A DNA stretch of 64,000 nt from Sitta carolinensis (Eukaryota; Chordata; Aves; Passeriformes; Sittidae). Positions 27,701 to 64,000 of the stretch are shown one piece after another (the stretch's first letter is position 1; each line of letters starts with the position of its first letter). The stretch covers positions 106,392,410-106,456,409 of the forward strand of contig CM063284.1 of NCBI GenBank assembly GCA_032173965.1, written 5' to 3'. Under the pieces are notes generated by a model, which saw only the letters and a program-made list of their open reading frames with translations, was not told the origin of the DNA and made no database searches. The translations under genes and the position numbers were made by a program.

Positions 27701-30700
27701 TTTAAAGAGTATACATTTAAATATAGCAAATGGAGTCTGTGTATTTAGAATTACAGTACTAGAGCTGGAATATTTCTGCATGCATTATTTCACTTGTCTG
27801 AAAAACAAAACGATCATGTTTTGAAGGATTTGTTTGCCTTCTCAGTGTCAGATTTTCTCTGTAGATCTGGCTACACAAATGGATCTTTCTTTTTGACAAT
27901 GCTAGAGTGTTATGATCCATACTTACCTTTTCGGTATAAAATACTTGGTATAGGAGAGCTGCCAGAGTACTAGTACTGTTCTTCACCTGATGTTATTTTT
28001 TCTGCAGGCCCAGCTTCTGTGACCAGTCAGGCTCCTGTTCCATGTAAACTCTGTATCCTTTTAAACCTCTGGAAAATAAGAACCTCATTCTATGTAGCAA
28101 GCAGGGAAGGAAGATAGCATTTATTACCTTGACTCCTTAACAGAGCAATTTTAGCTGATTATGCACATGTACTTAAGAGACAAAACAATATGCTTCATGG
28201 TAACCTCAGAGTTGTAAATACTGAAATCTAGTATAATACCGCATTTCCTGATTATTTGAGACACGTGTATGAAATCACTGAATAGGTACACCATAAAATT
28301 GAAGATATCATTCCAAGAACATGGTTTGAAACCTTAGAAGTGGCAATAAATGAAAGTATGTTAATGGGATATGCTTCTCTAAGTAATGAAAATTCAGGAG
28401 AAACAGTTTAGTATCAATGTTAATATAGATGTTAAAACCTTAACATTTAGATTCTTCTTCTTGGATTGTCTTTCAACCTGATATTATCATCAGTGCAAGT
28501 GAAGGTAAGTGGTGAGCTCTTGGACTCTACAATATTCAGTATCAGGATGGCTAGTTTACTCTTTCAGTGCACAAAGCAGCTTAAAACTTAAGTGACTTAA
28601 TAGGTGCATCTGCTGAGTTGATTGCTCTTGGTAGTGGATAACTGAGGTTGAAATCTACCTCTACTACAACTTTTCAAGGGTAATGCTTCTCTAAAATATG
28701 GGCTTAGAAATGCAAATAAACAAACTCGATGTGTTTTCATTTAAGGGTGGAAAAGTTGTATGTCTAGGCTATACTGTACAAGGCAATTCACTTTGTTTCC
28801 TCCTTCAAATCAAGGTTACCTCTGGAGTCTTCAGGTGAAGCTTGAACCTGTAGTTAACCTCTTGCTAGATAAAGGAAAACTAATGGATTTCCTTCTTCAA
28901 AGAAAAGAATGCAAAATGGTTATCCTGTCTGTATGCTCTCAAAGTAAGTTCAAGTGTGTTTTCTGTATCTTGAAAGTACAATACTTCTTATTCATACTCA
29001 CCTGAGTTAGCTTAGCTGTACTTAGATTTGAGGTCACCTCTGAAGCTGCCTTGGTCCTTAGGATGTCATTTGCCTCAGCCACCCTCAGTCACTATTCTGA
29101 AGGAATTTAACAGCATGAAAAATTCAACTTTCCCCCCACTTCAATTGAAATACACCTGACATGATTGAAAGTGTTTCTCAAAAGTTAAAAATCAGGTAGA
29201 GAATAGACATCACCTTTTGAAAAAGGCAACAGTCAGGCGCCTGGCTCTTTCTCCTCATAGTTCTTTCTTTTTGTCTTTTCAGTGCTCAGTGAGCCAGAAA
29301 GAGGATCACTGTCTGTGATTGCAACTGTTTTTGACAAACTGAATCATGAATATAAGAAGTACTTGGAAGCTGAGCAAAGCTATACGATGGTAAACCATGT
29401 TAGCTAGAGCAGCTTACAGAGACGGGACAATGCTGTTTGCTTTTCAGGTGGCATCAAGGTGAAGGCATGCTCCTTTCTACTTAGGAAATTTGGGTTTACC
29501 CCAAAAGGTCCTGACTGCCTCAGGTTTACAAGTAGAAGTGGACCATGGAAAATACACTAAGATCACCACTTGACACTTGTGTGGCAAGTGCTGCATAGCT
29601 TATCTCCAGAGTGATGAGTTAACATACCCCAGTGCTTGAAAGCAGAGAGAAGGTAGAAGCTGAAAAAGCAACTCTGAATCAATAACTACTACCTTGGTTT
29701 CCAAAGCACTGATTTCACTGCACACTGTATCATGGCATAACAGGCAGTCCTGGTACATCTCAGTTGCTTCTGTTAAAGTACCAAATTCAAGCACTAACTT
29801 GGAGTACAGTCACATACTCAAAACTCTTCTAAGCCTGAGGGCCTGTGTTCAGTGTAGTTAGATTCATCTCCTGGCTTTAGTTATATAAGAGCAGCTGTAT
29901 TTATGTAACTTTAAAAAGCAATTTTAAATTTAATATGAAAGCCCCACTGAACAAGTTGCATCTAATATACCATGATCACAGATATGAATTTCCTTGTTAA
30001 CAAAACAAGTGTATAGTTGTGTTTGGAACAGAAAACAATCTATTCAACTGAGACTGACTCAGAATTGTACTACACTAGTTTTCTTTTTAAAACACTTTTT
30101 TTTTCTAGGTGGTAGAAACAGGCCTGAGTAGAAGTAATCCACTCCTGAAACGTCCTGTCCGCACTCAAGCAGTTATTGACCAGTCTGATATGTACACACA
30201 TGTTTTATCTGTTTTTACAGAGAAGAAGGTAAATTAATTTTAAGGGCTAATGAAATAAATTTAAGGGCTAATTTGGCAGCAGTCTAAGATCAGCCAACTT
30301 AAGTTGATGGCTTGAACTTGGCTGCAGGAAGCTTTGTCAGGATTAGGGCATTTTGATGCCTATTCTTAGGGGGTTCTTAACAGAGAAGCTATGCAAGTTC
30401 CACCTAATGCTTTCTTCCTTGTCCAGGAAGCACCTCACAAGTTTACTATAGCTGTCTTGATGGAATACATTCGCTCTCTCAACCAGTTCCAGATTGCAGT
30501 TCAGGTAAATCACTTACCTGCTAAGTACATTGCCCCACTCCATGAAATTATGTGCAGTTTTAGTCCAGTCTTGGCCACATGTGTAAGTTTTATACAATAT
30601 TGATTTTTATTTTTTTAGATTTTAAAAACATATATAGAGACATACCTTTGATTGTCTTCTTCCTACATTCACAGCACTACTTGTATGAGCTCGTAATCAA

Positions 30701-32124
30701 AACCCTTGTTCAACACAACTTGTTCTACATGCTCCATCAGTTTCTGCAGTACCATGTGCTCAGTGACTCAAAGCCCTTGGTATGTAAGACAAGGAGCTCC
30801 AGTAAGCTAGAGAGGGAGGTGGGAAGTCTTCAGAATTTCAAGGTTATTTCTACTTTTGCCCTAGGCTTGTCTCTTACTGTCCCTGGAAAGCATTTACCCT
30901 CCTGCACATCAGCTTTCACTGGACATGTTAAAAGTAAGCATTTCTGACTCTAGTAACTCCATGTCATGTGTGGCTTAGACTAGTCAAACAGCTTCCTTGA
31001 CCAGGCTTGATATCATTAACTAGTATCAATCATTTGCATGCATTAGAAACATTGTCTTACAGCTTTGATTGACTTCACAGAGACTTTCCACAGCAAATGA
31101 TGAAATAGTGGAAGTTCTGTTGTCCAAACACCAAGTTTTGGCTGCCTTGAGATTCATCAGGGGTATTGGAGGACATGACAGCATTTCAGCCCGCAAATTC
31201 CTCGATGCAGCAAAACAAGCAGAGGATGAGATGCTTTTCTACACCATATTCCGATTCTTTGAACAAAGAAACCAGCGGTTACGAGGAAACCCCAGCTTCA
31301 CACCAGGTAAACAATAAGCAGTTTGACCAAGGTACTCAGTTGTGCAGACACAACTAAGACTTGTTTCACTTCCAATCCAGTTGAGTCTGTATTAATGATA
31401 AAACTCTTGGCAAATTTTAGCCTATATTTTATACTCACCTTTAAGCACAGTTACAAATTAACTTGTCTTACTCCTTTGCCTACTGCACCCAGGAGTAAAT
31501 AGGCTGAGCTAAACAAACTTGCAGATGAACCTGTTTGACTTGCAGTTGCTCTCACTGCTTAGCTTAACAGAGCCATTATCTCTAATTAGTGGTTTCTTCT
31601 GAAGTCAGCAACCAGGATTGGAAACCTTCAAGTTCAATTATCTACTTCCACTAATTACAAAAATTCAAGGCCTGTTTTATGCTACAGTTCTTCCTTTAAC
31701 AGCCAAGCCAAACTGCTTGCACCACCAACATGTTTATAATCACCAGACATTCTGTAGGCACAGAATCCCACCCCATGCTCTTGTATCTTGGCAGTAAAGG
31801 GCTCTCTTGGCTGTGAATCTGCTCTTTAGATACATGAAATAGGTCAAACATCTGTTTCACCTCGAGAATACCAGTCACAGGACTGGAAATGCCTCAGTAT
31901 TCCAATGCTTTGTTTGTTTAACTCCAATGTTCAAATGAATTAAAGATAAGAATTAGCACCAATAAATGAAGTGAAACTACACAATCTTGGTTCTTGGTTT
32001 CTGAGTTGTAAAGTGAACATGAACTTTTATTTTGTCTCCCTTAGGTGAGCACTGTGAAGAACATGTCACTTTCTTCAAACAAGTTTTTGGAGAACAAGCT
32101 CTCATGAAACCCACAACATTTTGA
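15362..32124 (+). CDS. RMC1: Regulator of MON1-CCZ1 complex (20 coding exons)
   Basis: Subunit of the metazoan MON1-CCZ1-RMC1 Rab7 guanine-nucleotide exchange factor on late endosomes, needed for endosome maturation, autophagic flux and NPC1-dependent cholesterol export. Exons: 15362-15598, 18238-18314, 19594-19678, 20038-20094, 21162-21248, 22435-22575, 24188-24291, 24762-24851, 25490-25595, 26880-26991, 28008-28052, 28451-28504, 28815-28943, 29283-29389, 30109-30228, 30427-30504, 30675-30779, 30865-30933, 31081-31306, 32045-32124. Frame is kept at every junction: 702 aa against about 657 in human. The N-terminal half is a beta-propeller-like region and the C-terminal part is the conserved Mic1 domain ([20 protein letters not shown] and FIRGIGGHD regions). 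The excess is a Gly/Ala/Pro/Glu-rich N-terminus before the conserved [19 protein letters not shown] second in-frame ATG lies at 15374. The exon 9 donor (GAG|GTCTGA) is weak; intron 11 is U12-type. Confidence 0.96.
16382..17040 (-). mobile_element. CR1 LINE fragment in RMC1 intron 1
   Basis: The plus strand reads the complement of a CR1 3' half, from AGAATCATTTAGGTTGG through the GGGCAGTCTATTCCAGTGTC block to the CACCTCCAGGTCCTTTTCCT block. The minus strand keeps broken pieces of the ORF2 reverse-transcriptase tail ([20 protein letters not shown] near 16560-16500). It is antisense to RMC1, longer than the other copies here, and interrupted by frameshifts. Confidence 0.9.
24899..25422 (-). mobile_element. 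Solo LTR of an avian ERV-L-type endogenous retrovirus
   Basis: The sequence from GGTTTAACCCCAATTGACAG to CCAGTAAAACCAGG matches the reverse complement of a common bird ERV LTR. Recognisable blocks are GGGTTGAGATAAGAACAGTTTA-like, AGAATATCCCTTTGGCCAGTTC, and the stretch with TTAGCAACAACTAAAACATC. No internal retroviral gene (gag, pol, env) flanks it, so it is a solo LTR left after recombination. The TATA-like site of the LTR promoter appears degraded. It sits in RMC1 intron 8, antisense to the gene, starting about 47 bp after the exon 8 donor. No clear target-site duplication was found by eye, so the ends may be off by several bases. Confidence 0.85.
26573..26780 (+). mobile_element. CR1 LINE 3' end in RMC1 intron 9
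   Basis: Sense-strand CR1 tail: GAGACCCTGGAACAGG, then GATGCCCCATCG, CAGGTTGGATGGGGTCTTGA, and the terminal CATCCCTTCCAACCATAACC followed by ATTCTATGATTCT. Compared with the usual family sequence it has lost a short internal block between GGAACAGG and GATGCCCC. It lies about 100 bp upstream of RMC1 exon 10, in the same orientation as the gene. Confidence 0.9.
28053..28450 (+). other. RMC1: U12-type (minor spliceosome) intron 11 of RMC1
   Basis: The donor is GTATCCTTTT, a perfect match to the GT-AG U12-type 5' splice-site consensus RTATCCTTT. Just before the acceptor lies ACCTTAAC (28437-28444), matching the core of the U12 branch-point consensus TTCCTTAAC, and there is no polypyrimidine tract between it and ATTTAG. 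The putative branch adenosine (28443) lies only 7 nt before the last base of the intron, slightly shorter than usual. The exon borders are fixed by the reading frame: exon 11 ends CTC T and exon 12 begins AT TCT TCT, giving Leu-Tyr-Ser-Ser. Confidence 0.88.
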
Positions 32125-32230
32125 AAGACTCTTCCATTGAAATGTATAAACTTAATTTATTGCATTTAAGTAGATTTTTGAACTACAAAATTGCTATTTT
32201 ATAATAAAGTATATACAAGACATTTTGGCA
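32125..32230 (+). terminator. RMC1: RMC1 3' UTR and poly(A) signal
   Basis: A canonical AATAAA lies at 32203-32208, about 80 bp after the RMC1 stop, so cleavage is expected near 32220-32235. This would give a very short 3' UTR that runs into the 3' UTR of the opposing NPC1 gene. Confidence 0.75.
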
Positions 32231-32682
32231 AATAGTACTAAAAATATTACAACTTGTGATGGCTTCCCCCTAAAAATAGAGACAAAAATTGCATTGACCT
32301 GCATTTAAAATTAGTGTCAGTGGTTTAGCAGTCCATTCTCATATACATCACCTCAATTTCATTGACAAAATGCTATTCAACTCTCACTACAGCTGGTTTA
32401 GGTTTCTGGAAGAAAAAAAAATGCAACCTCTTGAAAATAGAAGTATTTTAGTAATCTTATTAACACATCTAGTTTTAGTAATACTGTTACTTGAGCCACA
32501 CTTAGCATTTCCTGAGTTTAAAGCTATGTCCAAAGCTGCAGCTGGTATCTTCTAGTTGAATCTGTGCAGGAGTCAAGTCTGTGGTGGTTACAGTGTGATA
32601 GTCATAGAACATTGCTGCGCTTCAGTTCTTAGGAGTTGGGCCTAAGCCGCAGTTCAGGCAGTCCACTGAACACTGTTGAAAG
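32140..32682 (-). other. NPC1: NPC1 3' UTR
   Basis: This follows the NPC1 stop codon (minus-strand TAG at 32685-32683). On the minus strand an AATAAA lies at 32161-32156 (TTTATT on the plus strand), so cleavage is expected around 32130-32150, just beyond the RMC1 stop codon. Alternative upstream ends cannot be excluded. No repeat was recognised. Confidence 0.65.
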
Positions 32683-58932
<26,250 letters not shown>

Positions 58933-59430
58933 GGCGGCGCGGGCTGGAGCACGGATGACCGGCAGACGCTGTGGGCAGCAGCACCGAGCGGCGGCGGATA
59001 GAAACAGAAGAAGGGCGGCGAGGCAGCCGCGCCAGCGCAGTCTGGAAGAGCCACTCTCGCCTGCCCGGGCGGAGCCGCCAGCCCCTTCGAGGAGAGGCCG
59101 AGGGCCGTCCCAGCGCCGCCGCCAACCGCAACCGCCGGCCCGCCCCCGACACCGCCTCACGCCGCACGGCCGAACCAGGAACACCCTCCTCGGTACCACC
59201 TCCCCGCTCACCGCCTGCCTAGAAACACCGCCCCCGGCACCGCCTCGCCAGCACGGCCTGTCTCGGCGGCGGCGGGCGGGGCGTGGTTGCTCGGTGGGGC
59301 CCCGGCGGGAAGCTCGTCCCGGTGTGGGAGCGGAGCCGTGCCCCTTCGGGACTGAGCATCCCGCCCAAGCTGCGCCGGCAGCCGGGCAGCGGCGGCGTCC
59401 GGGCACGAGAGCGTTAATTGCGTAGTTTGT

Positions 59431-60005
59431 AAATATCAAAAGTCAATTAAAAAACCTTTGGATTTGGCACAGGCGCCTTAATTTGGCTTCAAAGTCACTG
59501 ATTCGTGGTTTCTAAGGACTGGTCTCGCAGCCCTCCATGCCGCGCAGGTGCAATGTTCGGGAGTCCCGGGATGCCCGGCCGAGGGCCGCCGTCCCGGGGC
59601 CTGTGCCCGCGTCCCGGGCTGTGCCCATGCCGTCAGCTCCCGACGTGCTGACACCGGGTGGCCTGACCGCTGTCGCAATCAATAGTTCTGGGAGTGCTGG
59701 CTGCCCTCTGCCAAAGCTCTATTACCTTGGGCTCTGCTTGTTTGGATTCTGGGATCAGTTCGGGACCTGACTGGGAGGAGGCTCAGTAAAAGCAGGGCGT
59801 GAGGCATTCCCGTGCATGCAGTCTCTGATTTCTCCACCTCTTTATTGCCTTCCCCGACACTTTATTGCCTACCCAGACAGGTAACGCGCATTGCTCTTCT
59901 GGAATAAAACATGTAATTTAGCTGATATTGCCATCTGCTGACGGAAACGCAGACTAGACTGGGTGTCAGAGCCTCCCGGGCTGGCGGGTTGGCCGGCAAC
60001 CTCCT
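59431..60005. other. Intergenic DNA beyond the NPC1 promoter
   Basis: A moderately GC-rich stretch after the CpG island with no recognisable exon or repeat. A short direct duplication, TTTATTGCCT, occurs at about 59841 and 59862. Confidence 0.5.
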
Positions 60006-60009
60006 GGGG

Positions 60010-60370
60010 GTCACGTAATCCGACTTTGCGCTGACCATAGAATCTGGTTAGAGCAGGTGGCTCAGGGAATTGAATGAGCAGTTCAATATGAATAGCATCA
60101 GAGATGGAGATTTCACAGCTTCTTTGGACAAACTCTTCCACTGAGTGACCACACTTGGAGTAAAATATTTTTGCTGTATCTACAGAGATTTTCCCTTGTT
60201 CCATCCGGAGTCTATTGCCTCTTATGCTGTCATGGTATCTGACAGAGAAGAGTGTGACTTCTCCACATCCTCTCGTTTGGTAGCTGCAGTGATTAGTAAA
60301 ATGTCCCTAGGGCCGGCTTTCTGCTTTGGGCTGAGCAAACACAGCTCGTAGCTCCAGCAGCCCCAGCTGT
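60010..60370 (-). mobile_element. Diverged CR1 LINE fragment (3' part of a split copy)
   Basis: Read on the minus strand, this follows the CR1 3' region in order: CATAAGAGGCAATAGAC, GGAACAAGGGAAAATCTC, a GAGTTTGTCCAAAGAAGCTG block equivalent to the usual 'cccagagaggctg', GTGAAATCTCCATCTCTGA and GAGCCACCTGCTCTAACC. The 5' side (plus strand GGGCTGAGCAAACACAGCTC) also fits. Divergence is high, so the insertion is old. The minus-strand open frame at 60204-59869 falls inside it and is not a gene. Confidence 0.75.
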
Positions 60371-60399
60371 TGGGGTGGCAGTAAAATAGATTTTGCTAC

Positions 60400-60545
60400 A
60401 GTATGTCAGTATATATTTTTGTTCGGGTTTTTCTGGGCATTTTTTGTTTGTTTGTTTTGTTTTGTTTTTTCGGTTTTTTGTGTTTTTTTTTTTTTTTTTT
60501 TTTTTAATGTGTCTGTGTGTTTATTTGGGTTTTTTCTTGTTTGTT
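60400..60545. repeat. T-rich low-complexity tract splitting a CR1 copy
   Basis: Runs of T with scattered G (GTTTGTTTGTTTTG, then 23 T residues at 60483-60505). On the minus strand it is A-rich. It separates two CR1 segments that are in the same order and orientation. Confidence 0.8.
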
Positions 60546-60785
60546 CTGGGGAGCTTACACCTGGACACAGCACTCCAGCTGTGGTCTGACATGTCCCGAA
60601 GAGAGGAATCCTAACCCTTGACCTACTGACCACCCTCTTGCTGATGATGTAGCTTGCTGACTCATGTTCAGCATTTCATCCAACCACCCTGTTCTTTTCT
60701 TCCAAACTCTTTTCCATCTAGCCACTGCCCTACTCGTATTTTTCTGTGGGATTACTCCACTCTAAATGCAGGACGTGTCATTTGG
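60546..60785 (-). mobile_element. Diverged CR1 LINE fragment (5' part of a split copy)
   Basis: The plus strand reads CTGGACACAGCACTCCAGCT, GTGGTCTGAC, a GACCTACTGACCACCCTCTT block, and GCTGACTCATGTTCAGC, the complement of the CR1 ORF2 region lying 5' of the previous fragment. The order and strand agree with a single old insertion interrupted by the T-rich tract. Confidence 0.8.
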
Positions 60786-63700
60786 TAAGTACCAAACAAA
60801 GCTAGAGTAGTTAAAGTTATATTGTGTTTTAATTTTCATGTCATAAATAATAAATTTATTCAGGACTATGCAATGTGATCCTAGAAGCAGGAGAACTAGT
60901 TGCCACATTTTCCAGGCACTCCATTTAAGCAGAGAATTCAGTGGGCATAACTTGCATAGCTGCAAGGTAAAAAAATGCAAGAACGTTGTTTCAGTGCTTG
61001 TGGAAAAAAAAGTGAAGGACAGCAAAACTGACTGAACAGAAATGGTATTTTCTTTCTGTGTAAATTACATAGTGAATAAGTGATTTAAGAATGAGAGCTG
61101 GGACAGAAGCAATGTACAATTTTGTAGAACAAGCAAGAGGGAAGCTACTGCAAGGACAGCTTTCACTATAAAGTGAAAAGCTTGTTTACCACCTACTGCA
61201 CAGAGAGAAGGGTTGGTATTTTAATATCTAATGCTCTTAAAAATATCTGTAGATGGCTGACTAAATTCACACTGTTACTCCAGTGAAATCCCTCAGACCG
61301 CTGCCTTTTTGCACTTGCTAACTGAAGTGGTGTAGGTATGAAGACCGATTTACAAACACTGAAATCTTCTGTAATGGCAGATGCTGAACCTCAAACAAGT
61401 ATCTGTTTTTATAGGGCCTCTGTACCATGGAAACCAGGTGAACAGAGCAGGGTATGCCTTCAGTCCTGCTGCAGCCATTGGTCTCAGTCATGGCTCTGTG
61501 CCAGATTTGGGGGATGAGGATGCAGAACTATACCTGGCAGCTCATGGGCATTTAAGCACAAGTGCATGAGTATTATCAATGACAAAGCTGGCACCATTGA
61601 TTGTGTCACCTTAAGGTTATCTCTTTCTTTGTGGGCAGGGAAAAGGTAGCCCAACATGCTGACAACAGCTCATTGCATTCCTTGTCTGTGATACACATGG
61701 CCCAAAAGTGAACATTTCCATTCCTGCCTGCTCCTTCAGAAGGACATTTATCAAGTAACATTTTATAAGGTTCCCTTTTAAACCCAGGATTATGCATAAC
61801 TGTTATGGATTTAGAAGGTTTATGGGAAACACCTTTTCTGTTCTCAGCAGTGTATACAACCCAAAATTTTCCTGCCTGGAAGAAGAACCTGCTACTAATT
61901 CATTGAACAAGTCCTTTAATTGTCCATTAGGATAAAATCAGCCCTTTCCCTCACTGGGATACCCTGAATGGTGTAAAGTTCCCTGCTGGAAAGCTCATGT
62001 GATATAACTTCCCTGTGTTCAGTGTTTTTGATGGAAAGCCAGGAGTGTTGCCTGCAGATGTGTAGGGTTTACTGTGTATCCATCCTTTTATTCAATGCAT
62101 AAATGAAACCTGTGTTACCACTTCCAGCAGAAACTGAAAACCTAGTGGTAATGACCTTGCAATTTCTAGATGGCAATCTGTCTGTAGAGTTACTTGTGCC
62201 TACCAATGGAACATAGTACACAACTGTTTTGTAGAAAAATCTATTAAAATGTCTATTGCTGTTTATTCTCCACAATTTATAATGAGCCTTTATTATTTCT
62301 ATTGCAATAGGACCCAGAGGCACTTGCAAGGACTGGGAGCTATGGTGAGCAACACCCTGCATAAGCACATGGGAAACCAGGATGTTCTCCTTGGGGATGT
62401 CTTGCAATCTGCATGCAGACAAGCTGAAACAGGTGAGTGAGAAGTTTCACCCAGTTTCTCATACCTCTGGTTTTTTGTAGACTCACTCAGACAAAACCAC
62501 TGTAGCTTGTTCAAGACTGTTTTTCCAGATAAACCAGAATAATGCTGGTACTGAACAAACCTGGTGTTTCCTATTTGGTGTTATAAACTAATCATATTAT
62601 TTTGATCAGCTCTCATTTGTTTGCCTCCCTCAGCTGTGGAGGCCTGCTTGCCTTTTAATTATACACAATTCAATGTACCTGTTATTTTGGTCAGATGCAC
62701 TTGGCTTCAGATTAACCATGTGGCATCAAATCGGAGCGAGGGGGCTGAGAGCAATGTGTCTGATGCTGCTAATACTCACTTAAATATGCAAGCAGAGTGT
62801 CAGGTGATGCTTAATCAAGTCTGTTTATCATCTTTTCATCTTTTTTTCTGCCCTACTGTATTTTGCTCCACAAACTTGTGCCAGTGTGTCCTTACTTAAC
62901 CTTTGACAGTTCTATAGTCACTCATTAAATCACATCCTTTTTGCATTTATATGTGAAGTCACTGAATTTTGTTAATTTTTATTACACTTAGGTAACGTTA
63001 CTTATTGCATTCTAGTAAAAGCTTGGGACTTGAATTGAATCAAATCAATGTTTGTTCCAGCTTTCCTACAAACTTGCTGGATGAAGTGGGCAGATCCAAA
63101 CTAGCCAGTGCAATTTCCTCTTCTAAAAGAGGTGCCATTTGCACGGCAATACATGGGCAAAGAGCTTCAAAACCAGGTGTCAACCACTGAGCCGTTGAAG
63201 GAAAAACACTGTAGAAGTGCAGCTTATTATTTATTGCAGCAGAATCTGAAGACACCCTGCACTTACTGCTATGAGCAAATATGTGCAGTGTGTCCTCATG
63301 CCAGACACTATAGGCACTGATTTACTGACAAATTCGAAGTTTGACCTACTAACAGCTGTGTATGGTTTGCATTACCATCAGTTTACCGAGCCCTTATAGC
63401 ACCATGCTGCCACGTGGTGACAATTTGTTGTCCAAGTGGAGAATAGGAGCAGAACTGTCACAGAGGAGTGCCTAAGGGCTCTAGCAAAGTCTGATTTGTC
63501 AGGAAGAACAGGAGACTGGTTTTTGAACTACAGTTCACCTGAAGAACAGACTGATTTTGATTCAAAGACATTTTGTCAGTTTTATATCAGTTTGTCCTAG
63601 TGAGTAGGATCTGATGCAGTAGCATGACCAAGGCACCACCTGCAAAAATTGTTCTTGGAGTCTTCAGAAAGCAGAATAGTTCTTCTGCCTCTTATGCAAT

Positions 63701-64000
63701 ATATTCCAGGCAAGCAGATCATGGGGTTGTGGTATCACTTTTCCAAGGAGATTGAGACCCGATATGCTGGATGTATGCATACATGAACATGTATATACCA
63801 CACAAGGACATAACTGTGCAATCCATATAAAATTGCAGACTGTTTCAGGTATGGACTGTAGGTTAGTGTCATGCTCTGTCTGTGCATCAAAGCCATTTGC
63901 CATAGCAAAAAGTTGTGTCCCATGTTTCTTCCTCACTTAGCTATGTTCCCCAACAGCAAATCCCAAATCACTTTCCTGATCCTTGTTCCTTGGCAAGGTG
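60786..64000. other. Intergenic DNA with no recognised gene
   Basis: About 3.2 kb of AT-rich DNA. I saw no exon of a known gene; the expected human-order neighbour ANKRD29 has ankyrin-repeat exons that would be easy to spot, and none is present. No clear transposable element or RNA gene was recognised. Short open frames are scattered and unlike known proteins. Confidence 0.55.

Noticed and set aside
59869..60204. 111-codon minus-strand open frame that looks protein-like
   Set aside because: It lies almost wholly in diverged CR1 sequence; the apparent protein is a translation of the retrotransposon 3' region in a non-coding frame.
59440..64000. Search for ANKRD29 or another gene beyond NPC1
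   Set aside because: No ankyrin-repeat or other recognisable exon was seen on either strand.

Overview
The window is nuclear DNA from a vertebrate, almost certainly a bird. It holds three spliced protein-coding genes with GT-AG introns and CpG-island promoters. Interspersed repeats are mostly CR1 LINE copies with the avian 3' end, plus one avian-type ERV-L solo LTR. The order RIOK3 > RMC1 > < NPC1 matches the conserved block on human chromosome 18q11. The species cannot be named from this sequence.

Layout: 1-2.2 kb is AT-rich intergenic DNA ending in a CR1 copy that abuts the RIOK3 CpG island. RIOK3 runs on the + strand with 13 coding exons (2511-11609), followed by a 3' UTR with several poly(A) signals. 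After about 2 kb of featureless spacer, RMC1 (formerly C18orf8/MIC1) runs on the + strand with 20 coding exons (15362-32124). NPC1 lies on the - strand with 25 coding exons (58932 down to 32683). It is tail-to-tail with RMC1, and the two 3' UTRs probably overlap. From 59.4 to 64 kb the DNA is intergenic, with one split CR1 copy and no recognisable gene.

How the genes relate: RMC1 is a subunit of the MON1-CCZ1 Rab7 exchange factor on late endosomes. NPC1 is the late-endosomal/lysosomal membrane protein that exports cholesterol. Published work links the trimeric Rab7 GEF to NPC1-dependent cholesterol export, so these convergent neighbours act in one pathway. RIOK3 is an atypical RIO kinase of the cytoplasmic small ribosomal subunit and has no obvious link to them.

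All exon borders were placed by hand from splice signals, reading-frame continuity and recognition of the conserved proteins. Every junction keeps frame in RIOK3 (515 or 516 aa), in RMC1 (702 aa) and in NPC1 exons 2-25 (1,259 aa). Main irregularities: the Kozak-perfect NPC1 start codon is one base out of frame with its own signal peptide. RMC1 has a minor-spliceosome (U12-type) intron and a Gly/Ala-rich N-terminal extension. An LTR fills most of one RMC1 intron. I found no previously undescribed biological system; this is an ordinary, well-conserved locus with several details worth checking.
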